A stretch of 64,000 nucleotides of DNA from Oscillospiraceae bacterium (GCA_017473015.1 JAFUNP010000005.1:1-64000); one strand, 5' to 3'. Counted from the first letter of the stretch, positions 10,108 through 18,498 are shown. Translations and numbers: made by a program. Notes: a model not told the origin generated them from the sequence alone.

Positions 10108-10133
10108 GCTGATATGTGAAATATCATATCAGC
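10108..10133 (+). terminator. Weak terminator after the cohesin gene
   Basis: Stem GCTGATATG / CATATCAGC, followed by a T-rich but interrupted stretch (CCATTATTATAGTTTT). Confidence 0.5.
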
Positions 10134-10229
10134 CCATTATTATAGTTTTGGAATTTTTATCTCTCTGTTCTCTGCGGAAGGCAGGGAACAGAGAATGTGT
10201 ACATAAAAAGATATTTTCGGGAAGTATTT

Positions 10230-11516
10230 ATGGATAAAACAATGCAGGAAAAGCTGGCACAGTATCTTGTGCTGTATGCTCTGGCGTATATTATGTTTAA
10301 AATACCGCAGACACACTATATATGTATAGTAAACAACCTTTATTATTCGCAAATTGCAAAGGTTATCTATATCTGCACCATCTATGGTATAGTGGCGGTT
10401 GTGTTTGCATTGTGTATATTCCGAAAAAGTATAAAGTTATCAGAGTATGAGCTGCTTTTTTCTGTGCTGATAATATTGCTTCTGCTGTGCTGTCATAATG
10501 CCCTTTCGAATCACAAGGCAATTTATGGCGAACCGGGCAGAAACGAAGGTTTGCTGATGCTGCTGTGCTATTACACTGTATTTTATACAGCCAGATTGCT
10601 TACTGACGAAAAAATCCGTACAGCATTAATAAATATTTTTCTGGCCATTACAGCAGCTCATGCCCTCTACGGTCTGGGGCAGTTTTTTGAATTGGACCGG
10701 CCATTTATATATGATGCCTATCATTATGCTGTCAGTGGTGTAGCCGGAAACCCTAATTTTATGGGCTCCCTGATGGTTATGGCCTGCGGTGCTTGTCTTG
10801 GTATGCTGATATACACAAAAAATCTGTTATGGAAAATAATATATGGTGCATTGATGCCGGTTTTTATGGCAACACTTATTTTCACAAAAACCATGTCTGC
10901 CTATGTGGGACTGTCTGCAATAATACTTACCCTGTTTCTTATATATGTAAGAAAGATTTACGGGACAAAAGGCAGAAAAGCAGCTGCAGCTTTTGTAGGC
11001 ATAGCCGTTGTCAGCGGACTGGTACTGTTATATACCGTGGACAGGCTGGCTTACGGTATTGTTACTGCAGAAATCACCGGTATAATCAACCAGATGAAAA
11101 ACGGAGTAAATATTGAAACCTTTGCATCCGGGCGCTTTCTTATATGGTCAAATATTTTCAAAATGCTTCCGGAATATCTACTTTTCGGTGTAGGTATTGA
11201 CGGGCTGAAAAGACCTTATTCTGACAGATTTGGATTGTTTAAGGGGGCATTCCTCGATAAAGCACACAATGAGTTGATTCATGTACTTATTACAATGGGT
11301 CTGCCGGTATTGATATGCTATATCGTTCTTTATACTTTTACGGCAAAGGATTTGTCCGGAAAAATAAAAGGGAACAGCAATAAACCGGTAAATATGGCAT
11401 TGTTTCTGGCGATTACAGGTTATCTGACACAGGCAATGTTTAATATCAGTGTAATTGATGTAGCGCCGTATTTCTGGATATTGTTGGGCCTTGCAGCAAA
11501 GCCGATGATAGAATAA
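10230..11516 (+). CDS. O-antigen ligase / O-oligosaccharyltransferase-like polytopic membrane protein
   Basis: 428 aa from the ATG at 10230, supported by CGGGAAG 5 nt upstream; an in-frame GTG at 10197 has no good RBS. About ten to twelve hydrophobic segments are visible. Features of the Wzy_C/WaaL-PglL family include the 'AVSGVAGNPNFMGSLMV' segment, the central extracytoplasmic loop with 'FASGRFLIWSNIFKMLPE..LFGVGIDGL', and 'DKAHNELIHVLITMGLPVLI'. This family transfers or polymerises lipid-linked glycans, and PglL-type members glycosylate proteins. Its place directly after the cohesin/dockerin genes raises surface-protein glycosylation as a possibility, but no sequon or glycan genes adjoin it. 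Substrate unknown. Confidence 0.75.
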   Translation: MDKTMQEKLAQYLVLYALAYIMFKIPQTHYICIVNNLYYSQIAKVIYICTIYGIVAVVFALCIFRKSIKLSEYELLFSVLIILLLLCCHNALSNHKAIYGEPGRNEGLLMLLCYYTVFYTARLLTDEKIRTALINIFLAITAAHALYGLGQFFELDRPFIYDAYHYAVSGVAGNPNFMGSLMVMACGACLGMLIYTKNLLWKIIYGALMPVFMATLIFTKTMSAYVGLSAIILTLFLIYVRKIYGTKGRKAAAAFVGIAVVSGLVLLYTVDRLAYGIVTAEITGIINQMKNGVNIETFASGRFLIWSNIFKMLPEYLLFGVGIDGLKRPYSDRFGLFKGAFLDKAHNELIHVLITMGLPVLICYIVLYTFTAKDLSGKIKGNSNKPVNMALFLAITGYLTQAMFNISVIDVAPYFWILLGLAAKPMIE

Positions 11517-11836
11517 AATGTAGCGGAATATACGACTACAGGTGCTGTTTTGTTCCTTATAATGGATTCAAATAAAATAACACGCAAAAATTCCACCTTA
11601 TCGTCACGGCGGAGGTACTTGTGCTTAAGAAATATCCCATAATTCAAGCATTAGAGCCCTGCCATATTGATAGGTTGCCGGCGGTCATAAGGTCTGTCTC
11701 GCTCTTGTTAGTTTATATTATCAATGTGGGCTGTACAGATTGTGTAGCCAGTTTTTGTTTCTATAAGTCCGGATTATTTGTTAAATTTAGTAAAATTCGG
11801 AGAAACTGATAAAAAGCAGTATATAGATATACTCAA

Positions 11837-11886
11837 AATAAAAACCTCTGTTGTATACGATAAAGATATATAACAGAGGTTTTATT
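11837..11886. terminator. Hairpin terminator, symmetric
   Basis: Stem AATAAAAACCTCTGTT / AACAGAGGTTTTATT with A-tract and T-tract flanks. It could stop transcription from either side. Confidence 0.6.
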
Positions 11887-11907
11887 GTATTTGAGCTATA
11901 GACTGTT

Positions 11908-12240
11908 TCATTTTTTTAATAAATCTATCAGGAGGCATGCTGCTTTTTTGCTAATATCGTCTATAGTTACTTTTTCAATCATTACTTTTGCAAGCTCTCT
12001 GGCCGTATGGCGCATACGGCCTAATCTGACTGCGTTTGTAAGAGACAGCAAAAATCTTGTTTCGTAAGGCAGATAGCGTCTTTTGGCATTTTAGGTCAAA
12101 TTCCAGAAATTAACTGCTATATTGGCAGGGCTTTATTAATCATAGGAAAATTTGTAAGTGCTGTAGGCCTCATAGATATATTGCCTTTATACACAATCTT
12201 TTCTGCGCAGTAGAAATAAACATGATATTCATTATCCCTT
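11908..12240 (-). pseudogene. Possible decayed reverse-strand gene
   Basis: On the reverse strand a 61-codon open stretch (12090 down to the stop at 11908-11910) reads like protein, with a segment similar to RYLPYETRFLLSLTN and another RLGRMRHTARELAKV. It lacks an ATG and RBS at its 5' end. Just upstream, in a different frame and ended by a TAG, is another protein-like stretch (YHVYFYCAEKIVYKGN...). Together they suggest a gene broken by stops and frameshifts. Family not recognised. Confidence 0.25.
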
Positions 12241-12254
12241 TTTTCTATGTAAAA

Positions 12255-12290
12255 CAAAGCCCGGCTATCATATAGACAACCGGGCATATT
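12255..12290 (-). terminator. Terminator of the MFS gene
   Basis: Stem GCCCGG / CCGGGC (12259-12264 with 12280-12285). The reverse-strand transcript continues into TTTGTTTT. Confidence 0.6.
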
Positions 12291-12317
12291 TATTTTACGT
12301 TGTTTCCTTTAGGAGAT

Positions 12318-13520
12318 TCAGGCTGCGTGAGGTGTTTTCCTGGAGAGAGCGTATGCCGCCACAAAGCAGATAACCTGGACTGTGATGATAAGAATGAAGA
12401 AAGACAGGAAAGAACCTGTCCGGTCATACATAATGCCAACCATAGGTGAAGAAATGGCAACCACCGCATTGGACATGCTCAGCAGAAAGCCCTGATATTT
12501 TCTGGTGCCTTCATAACCGAAAGCCGCCATGGTAAGACGATTTATGCCCATATTGGACAGAGCGGCCATCATTCCGTATGACAGTGTGCCTACGCACATG
12601 CCCACAGCAGAAGTAGGCAGAAGAATAAACAGCGCAGCACCTGCGATAACACAAGCCTGCAGTACCATAGTTGCCTTTGGCGCTCCGATTTTGTCTATCA
12701 GAACCCCATAAAAGAATTTGGAGGTAACATTTCCCAGCATAAGTATGGAGGAAAGGGTGGCCGCAAAGGTCACTGAAAAGCCGTTTCCTATGGAGAACAT
12801 ATTAAGATAGGAGGAGAACAGAGACGGAAGTCTTGCCCCTGCCACAATAATCATGATAAGTATAAATACCGTTGTGGATTGTGAAAAAACAGATGTACCG
12901 TCCTGTACGGCTTTTGCTTTTGGCTGGTTGTTTTCGGGAACGGGTTTTCTGAACATGAGAAAAATTGCCGGTACCATTATGCCTATGGCCACAAGGGACA
13001 GTATCATAATGCCCTGTGCGGCGGAAAATCTTTCAAAAAGAAAGGAGGCCAAAGGGTTGGAAATCATACCGCCAAGACCCGCACAGGCAGATGACAGCCC
13101 CACTGCTGAGCTGGGATTTACTGTTATCCATTGATTTATTATGTATGGAATTATGATTGATACTGTGGAAACACCCAGTTCAATCATTACTCTTGATAAG
13201 TAGAAAAGCGGTGTGTCTGCGAAAAGAGCCAGAAACATCAGCCCGCAGGTACTCAGCATGTACATACCTGTAAAATAGTATTTTTTCATAGGCTGGCTGA
13301 GTCTGAAAATAACAGAACCCAGCAGCATGGAAGCAAAAATCTGAGTTGCATATCCTGCTGTGGTGTATATGGATATTTTTGTCATAGGAAAATCATATAA
13401 TGTGCGCACCGCCGCCAGTACTGTGGACTGGCTGTTGAATATGAAACCGCCCAGGCCCATGTAATAAAGACATGCGCCGATGAGAACAAGCTTCTGGTCT
13501 TTGTTGTAATGCTTGAACAT
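12318..13520 (-). CDS. MFS transporter
   Basis: 400 aa with about twelve membrane segments. It has MFS-type charged loops and a large central loop near 'FRKPVPENNQPKAKAVQDG' separating two six-helix halves. I chose the ATG at 13520 because GGAGAGG lies 8 nt upstream; an in-frame ATG at 13526 sits only 2 nt from it. Major facilitators couple solute movement to an ion gradient, and the substrate cannot be read from the sequence. Transcribed alone, divergently from the GNAT gene at 13891. Confidence 0.8.
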   Translation of the reverse strand: MFKHYNKDQKLVLIGACLYYMGLGGFIFNSQSTVLAAVRTLYDFPMTKISIYTTAGYATQIFASMLLGSVIFRLSQPMKKYYFTGMYMLSTCGLMFLALFADTPLFYLSRVMIELGVSTVSIIIPYIINQWITVNPSSAVGLSSACAGLGGMISNPLASFLFERFSAAQGIMILSLVAIGIMVPAIFLMFRKPVPENNQPKAKAVQDGTSVFSQSTTVFILIMIIVAGARLPSLFSSYLNMFSIGNGFSVTFAATLSSILMLGNVTSKFFYGVLIDKIGAPKATMVLQACVIAGAALFILLPTSAVGMCVGTLSYGMMAALSNMGINRLTMAAFGYEGTRKYQGFLLSMSNAVVAISSPMVGIMYDRTGSFLSFFILIITVQVICFVAAYALSRKTPHAA

Positions 13521-13679
13521 AATCATCACCTCTCCGGATAAATGGTATCACATTGCCAGGCTTTTTTCAAGGAAGTATCCGCGCATTGCACCCTGTTTTT
13601 GTCGAACAGCGGAAAATTGTATATAAGATATTATAGGAGAGGGAAAAGGATTTTTAACAGTGCGGGTTATCCTATGCTC

Positions 13680-13708
13680 TTGACTTTAACCTATCAACTT
13701 GATATTAT
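13680..13708 (+). promoter_or_regulatory. Sigma-A-type promoter of the GNAT gene
   Basis: -35 TTGACT (13680-13685), 17-bp spacer, -10 TATTAT (13703-13708). The predicted start near 13715 leaves a ~175-nt leader. Confidence 0.65.
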
Positions 13709-13743
13709 AAATCTGAAATAAATACAACATACTCATCGGAGGA

Positions 13744-13870
13744 TGTTGCGTTCGTATATGCAACGCCGGATAAGATGTGTCTCAAGGTTTTTTGCGGAGG
13801 TGTGCTCACCGTATGGAGCGCTGCCGGATAAGGAAAATGCTTTGCGGCATTCATCTTATCCGGCGTTTTT
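13744..13870 (+). promoter_or_regulatory. Attenuator-like structured leader with competing stems
   Basis: The decamer GCCGGATAAG occurs twice (13765-13774 and 13822-13831), and both copies can pair with CTTATCCGGC at 13853-13862. The proximal copy plus an inner AATGC/GCATT stem forms an intrinsic terminator ending in GTTTTTATTT. The distal copy extends to a perfect 16-bp complement (13762-13777 with 13850-13865). A small hairpin GTTGC/GCAAC lies at the 5' end. The terminator ends only about ten bases before the gene's AAGGAG. I do not recognise a known riboswitch class or T-box. A mobile palindromic repeat is the alternative. Confidence 0.55.
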
Positions 13871-13890
13871 ATTTAAAAAGGAGAAAAATT

Positions 13891-14388
13891 ATGGAAAAAT
13901 CAGTAAATGGCGTTCTTCTGACCACAGAGTTCACAATGGAAGATGTGGAAACATCTATACGCAGACAGAGAGAAATCTTCGGTGGTGAATTTGGTTTTCT
14001 GGACTCGTCTCACCCTTATGCTGAAAAAGCCATCAGAGAGTTTGTAAAAACATGGCAGGCAGAAAAAGACTTTATGCTGGTGGCAAAAGCCGGTGACCGT
14101 TTTGTGGGCACAATCACATTTATGGGTGAAGAAAATGGCGTGGGCAGACTGCGCTTCCTCATAGTGGAACCGGATATGCGCGGAAAAGGTCTGGGTAAGG
14201 CTATAGTGACTACTGCCCTTGAGTGGGCAAAGGATATGGGTTACAGCCACATCTATCTTTCCACCCACAGCATATTGAATACAGCCAGACGGATGTATTC
14301 AAAGCTGGGATTTGTGAAAACCGGCGAAGAATCCGCTGAGGAAGTATGTCCTGGTGCTATGGAAGAAGTATGGGAAATTGATGTTTAA
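13891..14388 (+). CDS. GNAT-family N-acetyltransferase
   Basis: 165 aa. The ATG at 13891 has AAGGAG 7 nt upstream; the frame is open further upstream but runs through the leader hairpin. It has the GNAT fold signature: 'VGRLRFLIVEPDMRGKGLGKAIV', where RGKGLG is the acetyl-CoA pyrophosphate loop (motif A), then 'NTARRMYSKLGFVKTGE' (motif B). Residues 1-60 are acidic and helix-rich. Substrate unknown; relatives acetylate amino groups of small molecules, antibiotics or proteins. An attenuator-like leader precedes it, so expression is probably conditional. Confidence 0.8.
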   Translation: MEKSVNGVLLTTEFTMEDVETSIRRQREIFGGEFGFLDSSHPYAEKAIREFVKTWQAEKDFMLVAKAGDRFVGTITFMGEENGVGRLRFLIVEPDMRGKGLGKAIVTTALEWAKDMGYSHIYLSTHSILNTARRMYSKLGFVKTGEESAEEVCPGAMEEVWEIDV

Positions 14389-14480
14389 ATTGTACTGTCA
14401 TATCATGGACATAGTGTTGTTTCTGTAAAACTGGATTTATGTAATTCCGGATAAGGCATCTATATAAGTCTGTTACAAAT

Positions 14481-14518
14481 AAACCCGTCATCAGATGATA
14501 AATCCGATGACGGGTTTT
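14481..14518. terminator. Bidirectional terminator between convergent genes
   Basis: Stem AAACCCGTCATC / GATGACGGGTTT with a T-tract on the + strand, located between the GNAT gene and the reverse-strand gene ending at 14541. Confidence 0.7.
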
Positions 14519-14540
14519 GATTTTTATTTAAAAATGGGGA

Positions 14541-15149
14541 TTATCCGGGAATGCTGTCCCATCTGGGCAGGCGATGCAGAGCGCGAACAATATTGCATTC
14601 GTCCAGCAGTGTGCCGTCTCCGTCACACATTGTGGCATACCACATAGGATTTGCCAGTTTGCCGTCTTTCAGCAGTTTTTCCTTGCTGCTGCCGTATTGA
14701 TAATGCAGATGGCTGATAAGGCCACCCTCGTTTTTTGCTTCTCTTTCCGGCATCGGCTCCATTGCAAGCATATAGCGGAAAGGACAGCCGTCAGGTGCGC
14801 TTTCTGCCACAAAGAGAAAATTTTCTTTTCCCTCCAGACCTTTTGGAACTATTTCTGACAGCATATAGTCATAGCTGCCCAGAGAGTCCCCGTTTTCAGC
14901 CAGCCAGTTTATGTTCATACCTGCGTCGGCCGGTGTGATAATCCAGCCGCCCAGACGCAGAGCGCTTTCGGCAGTTTTTGTTTCACAGGCCATCCGCCAG
15001 AATGTTTTTGCGCCGTTTTTCAGCATAGGTATTTTGTCTGCCAACCGTTCAGCTTCAGCCCAGCACCGAACCATAGCAGGCTCGCTGCTGTAAATATATT
15101 TTTCAAAGTTTGTCCAGCTTCCCAGCCAGTCTTTCTGTTTGAATTCCAT
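14541..15149 (-). CDS. ZinT/YodA-like putative metal-binding protein
   Basis: 202 aa from the ATG at 15149, which has GGAGA 8 nt upstream overlapping the end of the preceding ABC gene. The protein has no signal peptide. The N-terminus reads 'WLGSWTNFEKYIY', and the C-terminal third has a pattern resembling ZinT: a hydrophobic strand, an acidic loop, then 'HLHYQYGSSKEKLL' and 'PMWYATM'. In ZinT a similar HxH contributes to zinc binding, and HLH could be its counterpart here. As last gene of the ECF operon it may be a cytoplasmic partner or binding protein. The family call is from pattern only and may be wrong. Confidence 0.45.
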   Translation of the reverse strand: MEFKQKDWLGSWTNFEKYIYSSEPAMVRCWAEAERLADKIPMLKNGAKTFWRMACETKTAESALRLGGWIITPADAGMNINWLAENGDSLGSYDYMLSEIVPKGLEGKENFLFVAESAPDGCPFRYMLAMEPMPEREAKNEGGLISHLHYQYGSSKEKLLKDGKLANPMWYATMCDGDGTLLDECNIVRALHRLPRWDSIPG

Positions 15150-15150
15150 A

Positions 15151-16545
15151 TTATTTCTCCTTGTCATCAAGATATATTACTCGGTCACACCAGCCTGCCG
15201 CCAGCTCCTCGTCATGGGTTATAACCAGCACGGCGGTGTTTTGTTCCTTCAGCTTACTCAGCAGCTGTGCCACCTGTGTCATGTGATAATAGTCCAGTCC
15301 GCTGGTGGGTTCATCAAGCACAATGAACTCCTTGCCGGACAGCATGGCACATGCTATTGCCACGCGCTGTTTCTGCCCGCCGGAAAGACTCATAGGGTGA
15401 CGGTCTGACATCTCCAGCAATCCCAGGGCTGCCAGAACTTCGTCGCACATTTCCGGGTTTGCGGCGCCCAGCAGTACTTCTTCACGTACACTGTCTGAAA
15501 ACAGCTGGTAGTTTACATCCTGCATAACCATAAAGCTGTGCCTGATTCTGTCTTTGTCTTTTGCAGGAGCTATGACACCGCTTACCGGCTTCAGCAGACC
15601 GCACAGAGTTTTGGCCAGGGTACTCTTGCCCACACCGTTATGTCCCATAAGTCCTACGATTTCACCTTTATGTATTTCAAAATCGGGAACATAGTAAACC
15701 GGACTGTTCTTGCCATAGCCTACTGACAGATTTTCAGCCCTGATAACCGGGCTGTCGCCAGCAGGGCGGTTTTTGCTTTTTTCAACAGCCTGACGATGGT
15801 ATGGAGAAATATCCAGTGGGCGCAGTCCCATAGACTGCAGTGTTTCCACAGGAAGCTTTCTGAAATCATCGGCACTCCATTGACCTTTCAGTGTGCCGTT
15901 TTCGAAAAAGCAGTATCTGTCAGCAATGTCACTTATCCATGCAAGTCGGTGTTCAGCAATAATAATTGTGGTACCCTCTGCTTTTTTCTTTGCAATCATA
16001 TCGTGAAGGTGGGCGATTGCCTTATAGTCCAGATTGCTGGTAGGTTCATCCAGCACCAGCAGCTGTGGTTTCAGCATACAGGCAGCGGCAAAGGCTATAC
16101 GTTGTTTTTCACCGCCGGACAGTCTGAAAATACTGCGGTCCAGCAGGTATTCTATGCCGAACTCAGCGGCACATTCTGCCACTCTTTCCTTTATCCGTGC
16201 CGATGGCATACCCATGTTTTCACAGGGAAACGCCAGCTCAGCGGTGGTGTCTACATTGAAGTACTGTGTTTTGGGGTTCTGAAAAACACTGCCCACCACA
16301 GGGACATAATCCTCTATGGCGGCCCGGCCTACCTGCAGACCAAAAGTGGCACAGCTGCCTTCCAGTTCACCATAGAAAAAGGACGGGGACAGACCGTTTA
16401 CCAGGCGGGTGAGTGTGGTTTTGCCACAGCCGCTTTTGCCACACAGTACTACACATTCACCGGGGTTAACTGTAATATTCAGACTTTTCAGCGCCTTTGT
16501 GTCAGTGCCGTTGTACTGAAAGGAACAGTTTTCGCTTTTTATCAT
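15151..16545 (-). CDS. ECF transporter ATPase, two fused ABC domains
   Basis: 464 aa with two ABC ATPase domains in tandem. The first has Walker A 'GKSGCGKTT', signature 'LSGGEKQR' and Walker B 'LLVLDEPTSNLD'. The second has 'GHNGVGKST', 'LSGGQKQR' and 'FIVLDEPTSGLD'. Energy-coupling-factor systems power uptake of vitamins or metals through an S-component, and here both ATPases are on one chain. The start at 16545 has GGAGG 9 nt upstream, and its ATG overlaps the EcfT stop (TAATG), giving translational coupling. Confidence 0.88.
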   Translation of the reverse strand: MIKSENCSFQYNGTDTKALKSLNITVNPGECVVLCGKSGCGKTTLTRLVNGLSPSFFYGELEGSCATFGLQVGRAAIEDYVPVVGSVFQNPKTQYFNVDTTAELAFPCENMGMPSARIKERVAECAAEFGIEYLLDRSIFRLSGGEKQRIAFAAACMLKPQLLVLDEPTSNLDYKAIAHLHDMIAKKKAEGTTIIIAEHRLAWISDIADRYCFFENGTLKGQWSADDFRKLPVETLQSMGLRPLDISPYHRQAVEKSKNRPAGDSPVIRAENLSVGYGKNSPVYYVPDFEIHKGEIVGLMGHNGVGKSTLAKTLCGLLKPVSGVIAPAKDKDRIRHSFMVMQDVNYQLFSDSVREEVLLGAANPEMCDEVLAALGLLEMSDRHPMSLSGGQKQRVAIACAMLSGKEFIVLDEPTSGLDYYHMTQVAQLLSKLKEQNTAVLVITHDEELAAGWCDRVIYLDDKEK

Positions 16546-17237
16546 TACATAACACCTCCCAGAAACAGGACAAATGGTATTGTACACAGCACCATGTACA
16601 AGTAGTCTGTTTTTGTCATTTTTATTTCTGTCATTGATGTGTGTACACCCGGCATACTGATGCCCTTTGTCATAGACGCCACGGACAGGTCCTGCGCCAC
16701 ATTGTTGCTGTTCATCAGCAACGGAATAAGTATGTATTCCAGTGACTGCACGGGGTGACGCAGCAATGCCATGTTACCTGTGGCTATACCGCGCAACGCC
16801 ATGGCATTGCGAATATGGCGGTAGTCCTCTGCTATTGTGGGGAAAAACCTGACCACTGTGACACAGGGGATGATTATTACTTCAGGAATTTTCAGCTTGC
16901 GCATGGCACACACCATTTCGCCCACTGTTGTGGTGGAAAAAGCATAACCACCGGAAATCACACAGGGCAGCATCATCCTGATGCCTACAGACAGCATAGA
17001 CAGGAAATTCAGCACAAAGCCCTCTGCAATGGGTATGACAAACAGGTCTGCCGCCACCAGAGACAGGTATACAGCGGTCATGCGGAGGCCGCTTTTTGTT
17101 TTTCCGGACAGAAAATACAGTGACAGCAGCAATACCACCAGCATAATCTCTGTCCGCAGGCTGACATGAAGAAACAATGTCAGATTTGACAAAACAAGAA
17201 GAAACAGCTTTGCGCGTGGGTCTAAACGGAGCTTCAT
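16545..17237 (-). CDS. ECF transporter transmembrane component (EcfT/CbiQ family)
   Basis: 230 aa with five or so hydrophobic helices. The coupling region contains the family's Ala-Arg-Gly pattern, here 'NAMALRGIATG'. EcfT links the S-component to the ATPases. Its start overlaps the stop of the S-component gene (ATGA) and its stop overlaps the ATPase start, so S, T and A subunits are made from one coupled transcript. The start 'MKLRLDPRAKLFLLVLSNL' is typical of CbiQ proteins. Confidence 0.85.
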   Translation of the reverse strand: MKLRLDPRAKLFLLVLSNLTLFLHVSLRTEIMLVVLLLSLYFLSGKTKSGLRMTAVYLSLVAADLFVIPIAEGFVLNFLSMLSVGIRMMLPCVISGGYAFSTTTVGEMVCAMRKLKIPEVIIIPCVTVVRFFPTIAEDYRHIRNAMALRGIATGNMALLRHPVQSLEYILIPLLMNSNNVAQDLSVASMTKGISMPGVHTSMTEIKMTKTDYLYMVLCTIPFVLFLGGVM

Positions 17238-17836
17238 CAGACGATACCGGCCTTTACAAAGTGCTTTTTAATCATTTTCTGACCGAACCAGCCACCGATA
17301 AGAGCACAGACCAGTGTGGCGACAACCGCAAAGACAAAAGTACCCATATTGATATTTGCAAACAGCTCTGCTATGTAAACTGCGTCTTTACCGCGGGCTT
17401 CAAGATTTGCTACATATGCGTCTTTCATAAACCACATTGGCAGCACCGGTCCGAACAGTCCGTAGGAAAACAGCACATAGCTGAACAGAAGACCTTTTCT
17501 GCTTTTGTAACTGCCGGCCTTGGCCACAAAGTCTGCCACTATACCCATTACGATATTGGCAGCAAAGGAAACGATAAAATGGCCTGATGTCATAAAGAAC
17601 ATACCCATAACAATGCCCATAACGGATATGCCGCCGAATTTCTGCAGCTTGGCTGCCAGCAGCATATATACACTGCCGCTGATAAGTGCGCATACAGCAG
17701 GCAGGACAACATTGTTAAAACCGGGGAACAGTGCGGCGCTGCTGAAAGTGGCGATTGTCACAAGCACAAAATACAATGCTGTGAAAACACCTATGGAAAT
17801 AAGGTCAGGTACAGTAAGTTTATTTGTTGGTTTCAT
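17237..17836 (-). CDS. ECF transporter S component, MptD/Trep_Strep type
   Basis: 199 aa with six predicted membrane helices. N-terminal 'LTVPDLISIGVFTALYFVLV', the 'GFNNVVLPAVCALISGSVYMLL' segment and a C-terminal 'GGWFGQKMIKKHFVKAGIV' match the MptD/Trep_Strep group of S components, whose substrates are mostly unknown. GGAGG lies upstream of the ATG at 17836. It is the first gene of the S-T-AA-ZinT-like operon, directly downstream of a palindromic operator (17871-17886) that is also found at the TetR gene and the M14-like gene. Confidence 0.8.
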   Translation of the reverse strand: MKPTNKLTVPDLISIGVFTALYFVLVTIATFSSAALFPGFNNVVLPAVCALISGSVYMLLAAKLQKFGGISVMGIVMGMFFMTSGHFIVSFAANIVMGIVADFVAKAGSYKSRKGLLFSYVLFSYGLFGPVLPMWFMKDAYVANLEARGKDAVYIAELFANINMGTFVFAVVATLVCALIGGWFGQKMIKKHFVKAGIV

Positions 17837-17870
17837 CTGTGAATCCTCCGTGAATTAAATTTATTCTAAA

Positions 17871-17886
17871 GTTAGCGATTGCTAAC
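17871..17886. promoter_or_regulatory. TetR-type operator 1 (ECF operon)
   Basis: Palindrome GTTAGCGATTGCTAAC, i.e. GTTAG-N6-CTAAC, extending outward to AAGTTAGC/GCTAACTT. It lies 35 nt before the S-component gene and next to a -10-like TAGAAT on the reverse strand. It is the best of three matching sites. Confidence 0.7.
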
Positions 17887-17895
17887 TTATTTCCG

Positions 17896-17918
17896 TAAAA
17901 AATGGTGTGTGCCATTTT
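17896..17918 (-). terminator. Short terminator at the end of the TetR gene
   Basis: Reverse-strand stem AAAATGG / CCATTTTT followed by T residues, overlapping the TetR stop. It separates TetR from the ECF operon. Confidence 0.45.
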
Positions 17919-18498
17919 ATTTAAAAATACAGGCGCACACCCCCTGTGCCATCCGGCGCAGGATAGTTCTGTAATTTTCAGGAACTGTTTTTCGCAGGTA
18001 AACTGTGGAGATAAGAGCGGTAATAGCGTCAAAGGCTACCGATTCCTCCACTGCCAGTTCACCGCAGCTTTTCAGAAATGCAGAAAAAAGCTGCTTTTCA
18101 GCCTGCTTTTGCTCCTGCTGTTTCCGCCGGGGAACTGCATTCATTATTTCAGGCGCATCAGTCATCCAGAAACGTTTATATTCGCTGTTATCCAGCACAT
18201 CAAGGCACTGTATCACTGCGTCAGTGATTGCGTCGGCAGGAGAAGATATATTGCCAGCGGTAAAAATTTTTAAAGCAGGGGCATAAATCTGGTCATGCAG
18301 TTGCCTGAGCAACTGGTAAAACAACATTTCTTTCGAAGAATAAAATTTGTAGAACGCTCCTTTTGAAATGCCTGCAGCCTTTGTCAGCTGCTCCACTGTA
18401 ATTTTTGACACAGGGGTGTCTTTAACCAGCTCCAGGGCGGCTGTACACAGGCTGTTTTTTATCTTATTCTGTTGTTCAGATGTAAAAGCGACCGGCAT
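17917..18498 (-). CDS. TetR-family transcriptional regulator
   Basis: 193 aa from the ATG at 18498, with AGGAGG 5 nt upstream; the longer in-frame version to 18534 has no RBS. Residues ~10-60 form the TetR helix-turn-helix: 'PVSKITVEQLTKAAGISKGAFYKFYSSKEMLF'. The rest is a helical ligand/dimer domain. TetR proteins usually repress neighbouring genes until a ligand binds. Operator-like GTTAG-N6-CTAAC sites occur before this gene, before the ECF operon and upstream of the M14-like gene, defining its likely regulon. The ligand is unknown but could be the transported compound. Confidence 0.88.
   Translation of the reverse strand: MPVAFTSEQQNKIKNSLCTAALELVKDTPVSKITVEQLTKAAGISKGAFYKFYSSKEMLFYQLLRQLHDQIYAPALKIFTAGNISSPADAITDAVIQCLDVLDNSEYKRFWMTDAPEIMNAVPRRKQQEQKQAEKQLFSAFLKSCGELAVEESVAFDAITALISTVYLRKTVPENYRTILRRMAQGVCACIFK

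Larger units (their letters stand above)
11517..12317. other. 800-bp gene-poor region
   Basis: No convincing intact gene. It holds a hairpin terminator at 11837-11886, traces of a decayed reverse-strand gene at ~11908-12240, and the terminator of the next reverse-strand gene at ~12255-12290. The stretch 11517-11830 shows nothing I recognise. Small ORFs there lack ribosome-binding sites. Confidence 0.5.

Noticed and set aside
11517..11836. Structured RNA or small gene in the gap after the O-antigen-ligase-like gene
   Set aside because: No conserved RNA core recognised and no ORF with a supported start.
13743..13988. Leader peptide or 81-aa gene starting MLRSYMQRRIRC upstream of the GNAT gene
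   Set aside because: GGAGG is only 1 nt from the ATG and the frame runs through the terminator hairpin into GNAT in another frame. A short leader peptide cannot be excluded, but evidence is too weak to call it.
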